Below, in pieces: positions 1 to 11,353 of a stretch of DNA of 64,000 bases (its first letter is position 1; the number at the start of each line of letters is the position of its first letter). This stretch comes from Cladophialophora immunda (taxonomy: Eukaryota > Ascomycota > Eurotiomycetes > Chaetothyriales > Herpotrichiellaceae): assembly GCF_000835495.1 (NCBI RefSeq), contig NW_015622546.1, positions 1,428,883-1,492,882 on the forward strand, written 5' to 3'. A program made the translations under genes and the position numbers. The notes beneath the pieces were generated by a model. That model did no database searches, had not been told where the DNA came from, and was given only the letters and a program-made list of their open reading frames with translations.

Positions 1-1
1 G

Positions 2-1077
2 GGTGCATATGTCATGCACGAGTACCACAGCGATTGGCGATGGACTCAGTGGGTGGTGGCCTTGATCGGGGCGCCCATCTGGATTCTAGTCCTTTTCATG
101 AAAGAGACTTCTGACGTTCAGGTGCCACACAGTGCTAAACACCCAGGTCGATTCCCCGTGGTGCAACTGGCCTTGTCGACACTCAAGGCGGCAGTGCTCC
201 GTTCCATGACCATGCTCACCACCGAAGCGATTGCATTTTCCCTGACGCTGTACACCGGATACGCGTATGCCGTGGTCTTCAGCTTTTTCGCAAGTGCCAC
301 CTATGTCTATGAATTGGACTACGACTTCAGCAGTCGGCAGATTGGCCTGTCTTTCATCAGCGTGGTCATCGGCTACGGTCTGGCTGCTGTCATGCACGTT
401 ATCGTTGACATGACACTCTATGCTCGAGCTGTGCGGCAGGCACCGAATGGTCGTCCGGCACCGGAGCACCGATTGTACGCGGCTATGATTGGAAGCATCT
501 TCTTGCCCATGGGACTCTTCTGGTTCGTTTGATATCTTCTTGCCAACCCCTGAATCAAGATTTCAGCGCTAATCGTTTCCCGCTCTTGCCACTGCAGGTA
601 CGCATGGGAGGCTCACCGAGGCGGCCAATGGGCAGCAGTTATGGCCAGCGGTATCCCGTTTGGTCTCGGCGCTTTTATCGTGTTTGTGAGTATTCCATAT
701 CCGTGCATTCTTTGAACACGTCAGAACTTTCTTACTGAGGCCTCTTGCTTCAAAGCTGTCCTCGATAATATACCTGGTTGAGTCCTACGGGGCTGGTGCT
801 GCCGCATCTGGTAAGTTCCTTCCTTCTTCCTTTTTGGTTCTGCAATATGTGGTTCGGGACTGATTCTGTCACAGCCCTCGCTGCAAATGGATCTTTTCGA
901 TACCTTCTCGGAGCGGTGTTCCCTTTGTTTACAATCCAGATGTATGAGAACCTGGGCATCCATTGGGCCGGGAGTGTGTTTGCTTTCCTGTCTTTGGCGC
1001 TGCTTCCTATTCCTTGGATACTCTTCAAATTCGGCGACAGGCTCCGCAAGAACAGCCGCTTCATAGCAGTTACATGA
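2..1077 (+). CDS. MFS drug/polyamine-type transporter, 3' part (5' end outside window)
   Basis: C-terminal half of a major facilitator superfamily transporter, probably a DHA1-type proton antiporter of the plasma membrane that exports small molecules. Exons are 2-522, 598-685, 756-810 and 875-1077, all joining in frame. Visible family marks are a cytoplasmic loop followed by the GLFWYAWEAH stretch across intron 1, then a YLVESYGAGAAASALAANG stretch across intron 3, and a short charged tail. Those motifs fit fungal DHA1 transporters well. The reading frame is open at the left edge, so the start and the first transmembrane half lie upstream. Intron 1 needs the unusual donor GTTCGT; the more obvious nearby GT would break the frame. 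The substrate cannot be told from sequence. Nearby oxidoreductases and a methyltransferase would suit export of a metabolite, but that is inference. Confidence 0.85.
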
Positions 1078-1558
1078 GTGGTAAAGGTACATAACCCAAT
1101 CCTGTATTATTAAGGCCGATGAAAGGTAGAATTTGTCATTATTTACTACATCATTGTCAGTTACAGGCACTCTACAGTAGCTATACCGCGTAGGCCTAAA
1201 AGTACGGGTAATGCCTACCTTTCCTAAAGAAAATAGTAACGGATAAAGTGTGGTCCGGGAATTTAACATAAATATAACCCTTATTGCTAGTACTGCCTAC
1301 TTCCGCCATACTCGTCTATCAAAAGCCCCCTGGTGTCCCCGGTGTCAGTCCTCACCAAGAGATTTTGGTACCGCCTGCCGTTTCTCTCTCAAGCTGCGTT
1401 GCTTTCCGCGTCTCCCAACCTCTTTTGTCCTTTCGTCTTCCCTTGCATCCACAATAGCATCAGGTGCTAGCACTATCCATATATTGATGTGTAAAGGCAT
1501 GTAGCTGTGCGATGTGTAGACTCTTAACCTTGGAGGGAGTACGTGCCCAAGTCCTTCT
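1078..1558. other. Convergent intergenic spacer
   Basis: Holds the 3' flanks of the MFS gene and of the minus-strand dioxygenase gene. AT-rich at 1100-1280. I see no gene in it. Confidence 0.6.
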
Positions 1559-3667
1559 TCAGGCAGGCGTGCTCAGAGATTCGCCCTCCGTCTCGCGTTC
1601 GCGTTCTCGGGCGGACTCTGAGGTTTTGGTCTTGGGGTTCCCTGCCCCATTCGTCGATGGCGGAACGCCGTTGAGCGCAACGCCGGTTGCGGCCTGCTGT
1701 TGTCGTTCGCGACGGCTCGAGCTCGCGGGGTCGAAGTAGGCTGTGGGATCGTCCCCCTCCCCCTCCGCAGAGAGAGAGGGCGAGAGTGTTAGCAGACTAG
1801 GATTTATGGGACTGTGCAACAAGACAAGAGGATCTGTATGAAAGGAGAGGGGGATAGGATGAACGTGATAATTTGGTGGAAGATTGGTCTGGGAATGGGA
1901 CTAGAACTGGGCATTGGAGTTTCGGTGCTGGAGTAATCCAGTCAAACTCACGCTTCTCGCCAAACACCGTCGTCCGGATACCCTTTCTCGGACTGTCGTA
2001 TGTTCCTGGGATGACGCGATGGGCGGTACATCTACCGTTCATGACGGGTGCGAGTCAGTGTCCAAGTCTGTATTCATGGGGAGGTATCGATGGTGCGAAT
2101 TTCGCCTTCTTGGCTCGCTCCTCTGCGTACCTGTTGTCCCACATGGCCACGCTGCCGACGGCCCATTTCCAGCGCACGTAGTGGTCGTCGGCCGAATGGA
2201 GGTGATACTCGAAGAACTCGAGCAGTTTATCTGTGTCGAGGTAAGTTCAGGGTACGTTGTTAGTGAGATAGAGTGACAACAAAGATGGAGCTGCGCAAGG
2301 GAAGAGAAGGCCGCAAGATCACAAGCCATACCTGACTCCTTCTTGTTGAGTTCCGCGAAGCCCGTGACGAAGCCGGGGTTCACGTTCAGCGCTTTCAGAC
2401 CTGTGACTGGATGCGTGCGGACGGCTGGATGATGGGTGTCGATGGGCGGTCGGTTCGGACCGACGCCCCAGAGGTCGAGGATCGTGTCGTCTGTTCGGAT
2501 GATGTGGATTGTCAGTTTGATTTCAACCGACTTCGCCGTTTCCCTCCCATCCTTACTGGAACAGAGGCAAGGTCGAATCTTCAAGCGGAAAGGGGGAACT
2601 GACACTGAAGCCGCGAAGTGTGGACGGCGTGTAGCCCTTCGACGAACCTCTGCATGGCTTTGCTCAAGGCGTCGTATGTGCCGTACTGCGAGATCTGTGC
2701 TCACGCTGTTAGTGAATGGCGGCGCCTCCATTGGTTCTGACGATGCATCGCAGTTAGCGCAGTTTGACATACCCATGCAGTGTCGCCTCCGACTTTGGGG
2801 TGCTCTTCCATGCGCAGCAGAGAATAGGATGGAGCTGTTCCAATGAGTATCAGTCTCAGGCCTGCAGATGTGCTAACGAGAAAGTCTCGGGAAGCACGAT
2901 GAAGGGGCAGGCGTACGGTTGATCTCAAAAGACGTATCGGCGTGCCAGTCCCCTGAAGGCTGCGAGTCATCAGTTCAACCCGCCACGTCTGTGAAAAGTA
3001 ATCAAGGGAGCGTCACAGACCCACGGAGTGTACTTCAATATCTCGCGATGGTCCTCCTGGCTTCCTTTGATCACCACATGCTAGGGGCTCATTAGCTGAT
3101 AGTAGTCTTGGTCGACCTGCATGAAAGGGTGCTACCTTTTGATCCTGGTTGAGCGTAGTGTCAGCAACACCCTTGAATGTATCTACAACTGGACCCGACT
3201 TACCTTTTGAGCTGGATGTCGATCAAGTGTCCCTAAGAGAACCCTCTCAGTATCACACCCACACCCAACCCAGAGGAGCGCACCGGTTAGGGTTGGACGA
3301 GTTTACCGTAATGTTCAAAGAGCTTGTACTGGCCCTCGGTGGTGAGGTCCTGGTCTCGGAAAAACACCACCCCCCTCTCCGTGACAAGCAAGGCGAGTTC
3401 GTCGAGCTGCTTCTCATCCAACTGCGAGAGCTGGACGTTTTCCAGCAGCGTGCCGATGGATTCGGTCAGATCCACGCGCCTTGCGATCGCGAAGAGTGCC
3501 TTCTTCTCGGGATCGGCAAACAACGCGCGGTCCGTTTTCGGGCTGAACTCCTCGCGAAGAGGCTCCGGGGGAGCCCAGTCTTTGATCTTTGCATTGAATC
3601 CTGGGTGTAAGGTGATAGGGAAGCCCGAGTCTGGGGAAATGTGTTTGCGGGCTTCGAGATGTGCCAT
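1559..3667 (-). CDS. TauD/TfdA family 2-oxoglutarate/Fe(II)-dependent dioxygenase
   Basis: Predicted 391-aa non-heme iron dioxygenase that couples decarboxylation of 2-oxoglutarate to hydroxylation of a substrate; fungal relatives include sulfonate/taurine dioxygenases such as yeast Jlp1. Eleven exons on the minus strand: 3667-3307, 3232-3204, 3144-3136, 3080-3021, 2959-2917, 2834-2773, 2694-2604, 2490-2332, 2230-2131, 2031-1952 and 1740-1559; every junction keeps frame. The iron ligands are the HxD pair in WHADTSF (H159, D161) and the distal His in NRCTAHRV (H309). R324, 15 residues after H309, fits the 2-oxoglutarate-binding Arg. The motif GVGPNRPPIDTHHPAVRTHP is typical of the family. The start at MAHLEARKH follows a TATA-like stretch on the same strand at about 3694-3705. 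The tail after residue 340 is hydrophilic and low in complexity. The third exon is only 9 nt. Substrate unknown. Confidence 0.9.
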
Positions 3668-5054
3668 CGTATTGGAGGTGATACCTGAGGGGCCGTGTAT
3701 ATAACAAAGACGAGAGAAGGGTCTTTCAAAACGACTCTCTGAGAGAAGAATAAAGGTAGCACTACCCACCGTTCATATGAAAGAATGCGAAATCTCGGTA
3801 AGTGATCAGATTCTTCCCAGGCGCATAGCAAGCTTTACTTCGAGTTGTAATCAGCAACCTCACCATGAACCCCCTCATTGCGTGATAAGACTCTGTCGGT
3901 AATCATTGGGGACTCCGTCTATGGCACTAATCTCCACGTGGGTGCTCACTTCCTCCTGTAGAGGAATAGGCAATTCAATTGGACGGCGTCCGGGATGGCG
4001 CAAGCAAGAGAAGCGATCGCGTCAGTCCGAAAACCGGTAGGCTTGAAACTGAGCCGTGTCTGATCTGTTTTTGTCTTGTCCTTGCAGAATGGAGATTCAG
4101 AAATGGGGCTCGCGTAGAATCTGATGGTTAGAAGTTGTCTCGGAAGGAATGGCAGGGAGGTGGTGAGGGTGGTATGCACAGTTGGTGTTGCCCATTCCAA
4201 CGAATGTCTTGTATGGATCAGCCTGTTGTCTTTTCTCCAACATGCAGGGAATATCTTGTCCCCATACTCCTCTAGGTATACACATTAGAGGGACTCCATG
4301 GACTATAGAAGTTGACCGACAAGAACTCCATGGAGTGTCGCGACGCGTGCCAGGCCCGGTTTTTCAGCGTCTCCCAGCTCTTGTCGTCGATCGCGGGTGT
4401 GTCTATACTGAACGAGAAGGGAGTTGAGATGGACTGAGCTGAAGCAGGGGTGTTGCACCTTCACATCCCAGGCACAGGTGATCGAAAGACGTGAGTATTG
4501 GTTCGTGAGCATCAGCGAGGAGGACTGCCTTCGGATTTCAATTCCGCATCGTGTCGCTTATCGAGTGGCGCTATTCCTTTTCCTCGCGCTTGTGGATGAT
4601 GATGTCGACGTCGCTGCAATCCTGTCTCTCCCTCCTGCATTGTGACATCTAACCCACTCTCAATCAGGACATCTGTACTTTATCGTTGTTGTTTTGTCCA
4701 GGTACAGTTGTGCACGCGTTGGACGCAATCGCTCCTCTTCCTGGAGTTCACCGTCGCTGCACATGTCCCGATAAGCTTCTTGTTTTTCTGTGACCTGTAC
4801 TGTTGTCATCGACACGAGGAAGTTGATTGCCACAGATTGAGGTAGCGGCTCAGATGACTCGCTGGCCTTGACGTCGAGGGAATGCTAGAGTGAGGAAGAT
4901 TATTGCCTACGATCGGCAAATGGTGTCAAGTACGTCTCCTGAGCTGCTTCACCGCTGTCTGGGCCATTGACTTCCACTGCACGAATAGCTGATGCTAACA
5001 CAGACCAGATAGTACGAAATCCAACCTGAGTTCAACATCGGAGGAGCAGCCGCC
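3668..5054. promoter_or_regulatory. Divergent promoter region between dioxygenase and L2HGDH genes
   Basis: A 1.39 kb shared upstream region with no convincing coding sequence. A TATA-like element for the minus-strand gene lies at about 3694-3705 (GTATATAAC read on plus). The half near 4560-4800 is pyrimidine-rich, as fungal promoters often are. Short open frames here lack any recognisable motif. Confidence 0.5.
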
Positions 5055-6389
5055 ATGCCAACGCCCATTCCTCGCACCGCAGCCAAGCTGCTCGTCCGCG
5101 GTGCCTCCAGGACAAGATCATTCTCTACCACCAGAGCACTCAATGTGGACTTTACCCATGCTGTATGTGTCTACCCTCTACAGCTCTGCAGTGGGCGCTG
5201 ATATTCATCTCCACCACCATAGGTCATCGGAGCAGGAGCAGTCGGTCTCGCGATCGCCCGGCAGCTGGCCTCGAGGACAGGCACCTCGACGATCCTCATC
5301 GAGCGGCACGGCACCGTGGGCACTGAGACGAGCAGCCGCAACTCCGAGGTCATCCACGCGGGGCTGTACTACGGGCCGGACTCGCTGAAGACGCAGCTCT
5401 GCATCCGCGGCCGGCAGATGCTGTACGAGCTGTGCGAGGCGCAGAGGATCCCCTTCCGGCGCACCAAGAAGTGGATCATCGCCCAGGACGCCGTGCAGTT
5501 CGCCGGGCTCGAGGCCCTCCACGACTTTACAAAGTCCATCGACGTGCCCACCCACTTCCTCTCGCGCAGGGACATCGAGGCCCGCGAGCCCGACGTCCGC
5601 GCCGAGGCCGGCGTGCTCGAGTCCCCCACCACCGGCATCGTTGACTCGCACGCCTTCATGGCCTATCTGGAAGGGTCCTTCGACGAGCGCGGCGGCGAGG
5701 AGGTGCTGCACACCGTGGTGGAGAAGATCAAGCCGCTGCGATCATCCTCGTCGTCGTCCAGCAACGGCGAAAGCGCGGGATACGCCATCATGACACGCTC
5801 CCGCGACGGCACCGGCGGCGAGGACACCATCACGGCCGAGACGCTGATCAACTCGGCGGGGCTGGCCGCCATCGACGTGTCCAACATGCTGCTGCCGCCC
5901 GAGCGGCACCGCAAGGCCTACTACGCCAAGGGCAGCTACTTCTCGTACTCGGCCTCGCGCCCGAAGCCGAAGACGCTGCTGTACCCGGCGCCCATCCCGG
6001 GCCTGGGCGGGCTGGGCACGCATCTGACCCTGGACATGGCCGGACGGATCCGCTTCGGGCCCGATGTCGAATGGGTCGACTCGCCGCACGACCTCGCGCC
6101 CAACCCGGCGCGCCTGTCCGCGGCCGTCGACGTGATCAAGACGTACCTCCCCTCGATCGACCCGGCCGCCATCGACCTCGACTACTGCGGCATCCGCCCC
6201 AAGCTGGGCCGCACGAGCGGCACCTACGGCAAGGACGGCACGGGCTTTGCCGACTTCTACATCAAGGAGGAGGAGGGCTTCAGGGGCTTCGTGAATCTCC
6301 TGGGCATTGAGTCGCCCGGCTTGACCAGTGCGTTGGCCATTGCCGAGTACGTCGAGGGGATTTTGTATGGCGAGGGAGCGAGCGTGTGA
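5055..6389 (+). CDS. L2HGDH: FAD-dependent L-2-hydroxyglutarate dehydrogenase, probably mitochondrial
   Basis: Predicted 424-aa enzyme that oxidises L-2-hydroxyglutarate back to 2-oxoglutarate, a metabolite-repair step. Two exons, 5055-5162 and 5223-6389, with a 60-nt phase-0 intron. The first exon encodes an Arg/Ser/Thr-rich, acid-poor leader (RTAAKLLVRGASRTRSFSTT) that looks like a mitochondrial presequence, followed by the dinucleotide-binding motif VIGAGAVG (residues 37-44). Family-typical stretches are SRNSEVIHAGLYYGP (about 74-88, with H81) and the C-terminal GIRPKLG and NLLGIESPGLTSALAIAEYV blocks. A short run of eight serines at about 182-189 is an insertion in a loop. Codon use is very GC3-rich, which creates several long antisense frames. 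The neighbour across the divergent promoter is a 2-oxoglutarate-consuming dioxygenase. A more general DAO-family oxidase is the alternative, but the N-terminal motif favours L2HGDH. Confidence 0.88.
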
Positions 6390-6679
6390 GCATGGGAATG
6401 TATAACGTGCAAGAGAAGATTTACTAGGGGCAGGCCGAATTGCTAGATCGATCCAGGTTCTCCGTCTGTCGAGCAAGCGATCGCAGTTACGCGCGTTAGA
6501 TCTGGGCTCCCTTGCAACTTCTGGTTTCAACCCGGGCTATCTGTGTCTGAGTATCTTTGAAAAGGATTGCGTTCCGCGGTCTCACTGTCCCACGAGCACA
6601 CTTGACTTGAGCTCGTCTAGAGTCATGCGATGACACTGCACAGGCAAGAGAGGTACCGACACGCGTGCGGGCAAACCAG

Positions 6680-8099
6680 CTAATGGTTCGCCTCCGACTC
6701 CTCCTTGTACTTGTTCATGCCGTGCTTGATAAAGGGCGCCTCCATCAGCCTGTCCCAGTTGTGCACGGTCTCGGCCTGGAGGATCGAGACCTTCATCTCC
6801 AGCAGCGCCCGCTCCTTCATCTCGGCCTCGTAGCCGGCGACGGCCTCCCTTAGTGATTTGTTGCCGGCGTGCAACTCCCTGAGCTCGTCGATCAGTTTCG
6901 CCGCGTCCTGCAGCGCGTTGTTCAGCCCCTGTCCGCGGAACGGCGGGATCGCGTGGGCGGCGTCGCCGGCGATCGTCACCCGTGGCCACAGCGGCGACTG
7001 CGACCAGTCTATGTCCGGCTTCCACACGACGGTCCGGTCTGTGGGGAAGACCAGGTCGTCGGGGAGTTGTTTGCCTATCGTGGCCCACGGCTCGGCGTAC
7101 TGGGGCACTCTCTCGCGCCAGTACTTGAGCCGCGACGCCTGGTCCGGGAGATCTTCAGGCCTCGGGGCACCGGGCCAGGACAGCAGGTTTTGGAAGAGCC
7201 ACGTCTCGGGCTTGTCGGGGTCGGTGACGTCTTGGATCGAGTTCCACCATGTGAAGTTGTCCGGGTGGTAGCTGTGCTTGAAGATCGGGTGGATCGACCT
7301 CAGGTACTCGGCCGTTTCTTTGGAGAAGGTGCAGCTGACGTTGAACATTTGGATGTCCATGTACTCCTCCTTGGCCAGCTCCTCACCCACGAGGAACTTG
7401 CGCACTGTCGAGTGAGCCCCATCGCAGCCCACCAGGAGAGATCCAGATGCACTGGTCCCATCTTCGAAGACGGCTGTCACGGAATCACCTGCGTCAACTG
7501 TGACGGATGCCAATCGTTTACCATACTGGACCGCCAGTCAGTTCCAGCTAGAGGGTCGTTGAGAGCCCTACCTGCACGTCGATCCCCTGGCTCAGAAAGT
7601 TCCTCAGCTTCTTGCGGGATACTCGCCTTGGGTCTATGCCCTGCATCTCAAAGAGCTTCTCGCCGGTCGCGCCATTGTAGATGGGCAGCGAGGTGATTTT
7701 ACCCTTGAAGAACGGGTCACAGCAGATGTTCTCGTCGATCTGGGCCACCAACTCCGGCGGGATACACTTGGACAGATACTCTGCTCCCCAGTGCAAGGTC
7801 ATGCCCCACTCGCGGGCGCGGTTCTGATAGGTAGTATGGTCCTCTCGCTCATACACAGTGCAGGGGATACCATTCTACGACCAACTGTTGGCTCTGGATG
7901 ACAACATCGTTGCGGGATGGGAAAAGAAAGAGGGGGAGGGCGGTGGTCCAATACCTGTTTCAGGCCCTGCGCCAGGAGCAATCCGGTAGATCCTCAGGAT
8001 ACCATTAGCCAGCCTGCGGAACAACATGGAGAGGAGGGGAGAGACGTCGTGCATACCTGCGCCTATCACAAGTACCTTCAGCGGCGTTGCGGAAGCCAT
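6680..8099 (-). CDS. FAD-dependent monooxygenase (PHBH fold, salicylate-hydroxylase-like)
   Basis: Predicted 409-aa group A flavoprotein monooxygenase that uses NAD(P)H and O2 to hydroxylate an aromatic or polyketide-like substrate. Minus-strand exons are 8099-8057, 7992-7955, 7874-7572 and 7525-6680, all in frame. The N-terminal FAD motif VLVIGAGSTG is assembled across intron 1 (GxGxxG at residues 13-18). The DG motif appears as GCDGAHSTVR (161-170), and the GD motif as GDAAHAIPPFRGQG (315-328). The C-terminal helix is charged and there is no transmembrane segment, so the protein is probably cytosolic. It shares a 696-bp divergent promoter with a LaeA-like methyltransferase, which suggests a common pathway. 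Substrate unknown. Confidence 0.9.
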
Positions 8100-8795
8100 G
8101 TCTGTGTGTTTTTCTGATTGTCAGGGAAATGGTTGGATTGCTTCGTACTGGGGAGTTAAAGATCTGACAAGTCGTCTCGTCTCGTCTCGTCTCGCCTCGA
8201 CCTCGCTACTGACATGTCATTCCGGTGCCATTTCACAAGAGTAGTCCGTACTTTTGAGAGGGGGATGGGTTTGTGAAGATTTTGGTGGCCGATGTGGCTC
8301 AAAGCTTATCAGTTCGCTTACTGCGCGCGCACCGGAGCCCTGATGCCGAATTCGTTCTCGTGCATGGCGTCGAGGGAGCGAGCGTGGGACTGGAGACGAC
8401 TGTTTCAAATGTGGATGGCTCCTATTCACTGTCAGCAGCTCTCAGCAGGGCATCCTCTACCCACCTCATGGGGCTACCAAGGCGCCTGTTGCTCGCGGGT
8501 GACAGACAAGACGCAATCCCGCGCGCCGCTAATGTTTCCCGTCGACTCCGCAGTCGTATTTTGTTGATGCTGCTCGCCTATGAGAGACAGAGACTTGGTC
8601 AGAGGATCCCCTGCCGTTGCTGCCCGTCAATCTCAAGCTCACGCCAAGGAAACGAGTCGACAAGCCGGATGGGGCACGGCTGATACAGATTCGCAGATAT
8701 TTGACGTGGCTTGTCCTGCATCTCCCGAATACCCTGTAGGGCTGTGCAATCCATCAACAATACACCCTCCCTATCCGCTGAGAACGAGGATCAAC
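8100..8795. promoter_or_regulatory. Divergent promoter between FAD monooxygenase and methyltransferase
   Basis: A 696-bp bidirectional upstream region. It contains a short direct repeat of GTCTC units at 8174-8198, close to the monooxygenase side. No coding sequence is convincing. Confidence 0.5.
8174..8198. repeat. Tandem GTCTC repeat
   Basis: Four perfect GTCTC units followed by one GCCTC unit, lying 75-100 bp upstream of the monooxygenase start codon. Confidence 0.8.
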
Positions 8796-9938
8796 ATGGC
8801 TGGCAGCGAGACGGCGCAGATCGCTTTAGATGAAGATGAAGGAGTATCCGAGCTGTAAGTAACCCAAGCCACTCCGCAGCTAGATCGTCTGGGCCTGACA
8901 TACCCCTGTCAACAGTGACGACGGCGAGACCACAGCATCCGTCCGTTCAAGCGTTTTACAGAATAAGGAGCAGTATGGAAGACGATACCATGCGTACAAG
9001 GACGGGACATACCACCGACCAAACGATGAGGTGGGTAACACTGCTTGAGGTCGGTTTCACACCTACTCACCCAGCTTCCTGCCAGGCCGAGCTAGAGCGT
9101 CTAGACATAGCCCACGCCCTCTTTGCAATCATCAACCAGGATCGACTCCATCTCGCTCCGCTCAAACCTGACCTGGGCCGTGTCCTTGACCTCGGTGCCG
9201 GCACCGGGCTCTGGGCCATCGAATTTGCCGAGGCGTATCCCTCAGCTGTGGTGGTTGGCGTGGATATCAGTCCTACCATGTCCGAGATCGTTCCGCCCAA
9301 CGTTCAATTCGAGATTGACGATGTCGAGGACCAGTGGACGTACAGTAAACAGGCCGACTTTATCCATTGCCGCTACATGGTCGGGTCGATATCAGACTGG
9401 CCCAAGTTGATGCGGCAATGTTATGAGAACCTCACCCCCGGCGGCTGGGTCGAATTCCAGGATTTCGACATCGACTACTACTCTCAAGACGGTTCGCTGA
9501 CAGAAAAGCACGCCATAAGACGCTGGCTCGTGCTGTGCACCGAGGCCGCCGCCAAAGTTGGAAGAACATTGCACGTTGGAAAACATCTCGAGCAGTGGGT
9601 CAAAGAGGCCGGCTTCACCAATGTTCAGGTAGTCAAAGTTCCTGTACCCATTGGTCCTTGGCCCAGAGACAAGAGACTGAAGCGGATGGGCCTGGTCAAT
9701 TGGACCCAGATCTTCGAAGGCCTACAAGCTGTTAGCCTGAGATTGTTCCTGAACGTCCTCGGATGGAGCCAACCGGAGCTGGAGTCATTGCTGGTCGAAG
9801 TCCGGCAAGATATGAAAAACAGGGAGATTCATTCAATGTACGACGTGTAAGTATCCCCACCCCAGCCTTGACATTTGGTACTTACACAGGGCTAGCTACA
9901 CCGTCATCGGGCAGAAACCCAAGGCCCAGACCGGATAG
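8796..9938 (+). CDS. LaeA-like class I SAM-dependent methyltransferase
   Basis: Predicted 327-aa methyltransferase of the large fungal LaeA/TAM-like family. Exons are 8796-8854, 8916-9030, 9086-9846 and 9890-9938, all joining in frame. The N-terminal 60 residues are acidic and hydrophilic, then a YGRRYHAYKDGTY stretch leads into the fold, as in other members. SAM-binding motif I is VLDLGAGTG (residues 91-99), with VVGVDISP as the acidic loop after beta-2 and IHCRYMVGSISDWPKL and LTPGGWVEFQDFD as later motifs. Family members include the global regulator LaeA and also tailoring O-methyltransferases; sequence alone does not separate these roles. The position next to an FAD monooxygenase and near a Zn2Cys6 factor favours a pathway role. 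Confidence 0.9.
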
Positions 9939-11353
9939 TCTCCTTGGTGAGTGACTGACGGGACAGACGAGCAACCGGAACTCCGAAGAAGGACCACAAG
10001 AGATCAGATCCACTGAAAGGTTGGACAGCCCGCACCAACCAAGTGCACTTGCCAGCCAGCTGCTTCTCTCATCATCTCCGCCACCACCGATGCCGAGGAA
10101 GGTCATTGTGGAACATGGTGCCATGTGGCCAATGAAAATCGTCAGAGCATGGCCTTCTTCGACTTGGTGGCCCACGGTTTAACATAACCTGTCCATCACC
10201 GGTGCCAATACAGCAGCATTTGCAAAGTCAACAGAGCGTCATGTTGGCCTTTGTTACAGTACTAGCCTGAACAGGGCCGACAGATGGCCCCCAGGTCAGA
10301 GGTCCGTCGCATTGGCTTGGTTCTCGTCGGCTTGCCATCTGCGCTGTTCGGCTGACGGCCGGTGCAGAAGGATCATTGCGATGCCTATGATCTCCTGGGC
10401 ACCGGGTGGGCAGATATGAGAAAACACAGTTGCCGATCCAAATCTGACTTTGGAGGGAGATGATCGGACGGGGTGACTCACTTCTTCGAGAATGGAAGTC
10501 CATTACTCGAGGACACAGCAAAAGGACGAGATGGCCGCGGAGGAACTGTCACTGGACAGGAAACAGAAGGGAAATCCATGATCACCTACCTGGCCGTCGC
10601 GACTGAGTAGCCTTTACAGAATTTCGCCGGACTACGGCACACGGCGGCCCGATTCGCGCCTTAGCCTGAACCATGATCTCAGGCCTGTGAAGCCGCCGAA
10701 GCTTAAGACTCGCGCCGAGAGATGGTCTGAATATTGGTAAATGAATTACAAGTGCTGTGTACGTAGGTATGGACCTATCCATCTTCAGGGTAATTATCCA
10801 TGGCACCGCGCAAGTCCGTTGAATCTATCTTCTCGACTGGCCCCGTCATTTGATTAACATTCGATCGAAGCACGTAGAAGCTTTTCTCATTAGGGAAATA
10901 TCTTTTGACATTACAAACATAACCGAGGGCCCATCGTCACCTTGAGCTCAAGTCTCTACCTACCTCTGTATCTACATGGTGCTCAACAAGCCGCGACGCA
11001 CGATCAAGATCTACGTGGCCAAGATGAATGAAAACTGCTCTGCCTCACCCCGGACTGGGAAGGAGGGTGATGCCGCCCTGTTCTCCACCTGGCTCGCACG
11101 AGCTGGGCACTGGTAAGCGATCATCCCTAAGTCAGGCGTCCCATTTACGAGCGGCCGAGCTGGTCTCGCGTTACTCAAGTCAAGATAGAACCCGGTCAAA
11201 AGGGAGCTTCGTTGACTCGTCGTGCAGCTTGACTTGGTTCTCGTTTTATCGGCCCTTTTTCCGCCCAAATGCTTTGGTCCTGACGAGCAGTTTTGACGAG
11301 CAGCCTCCTGGCCTATCCTTTGGGTCTGTCACCAATGCACCACCTCTGTCCGC
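9939..11353. other. Intergenic region upstream of Zn2Cys6 factor gene
   Basis: About 1.4 kb without a supported gene. Several stretches are open on the minus strand at 10228-10521, but they lack motifs and a good start context. It is expected to hold the promoter of the transcription factor gene. Confidence 0.5.

Noticed and set aside
2039..2776. 245-codon minus-strand open frame as one exon
   Set aside because: It reads through several introns of the dioxygenase gene; the family motifs need splicing.
5742..6530. 262-codon minus-strand open frame
   Set aside because: Antisense to the GC3-rich L2HGDH exon, arginine/valine-rich and without motifs.
7605..7696. End of a long plus-strand frame opposite the FAD monooxygenase
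   Set aside because: Antisense to a well-supported exon; no motif of its own.
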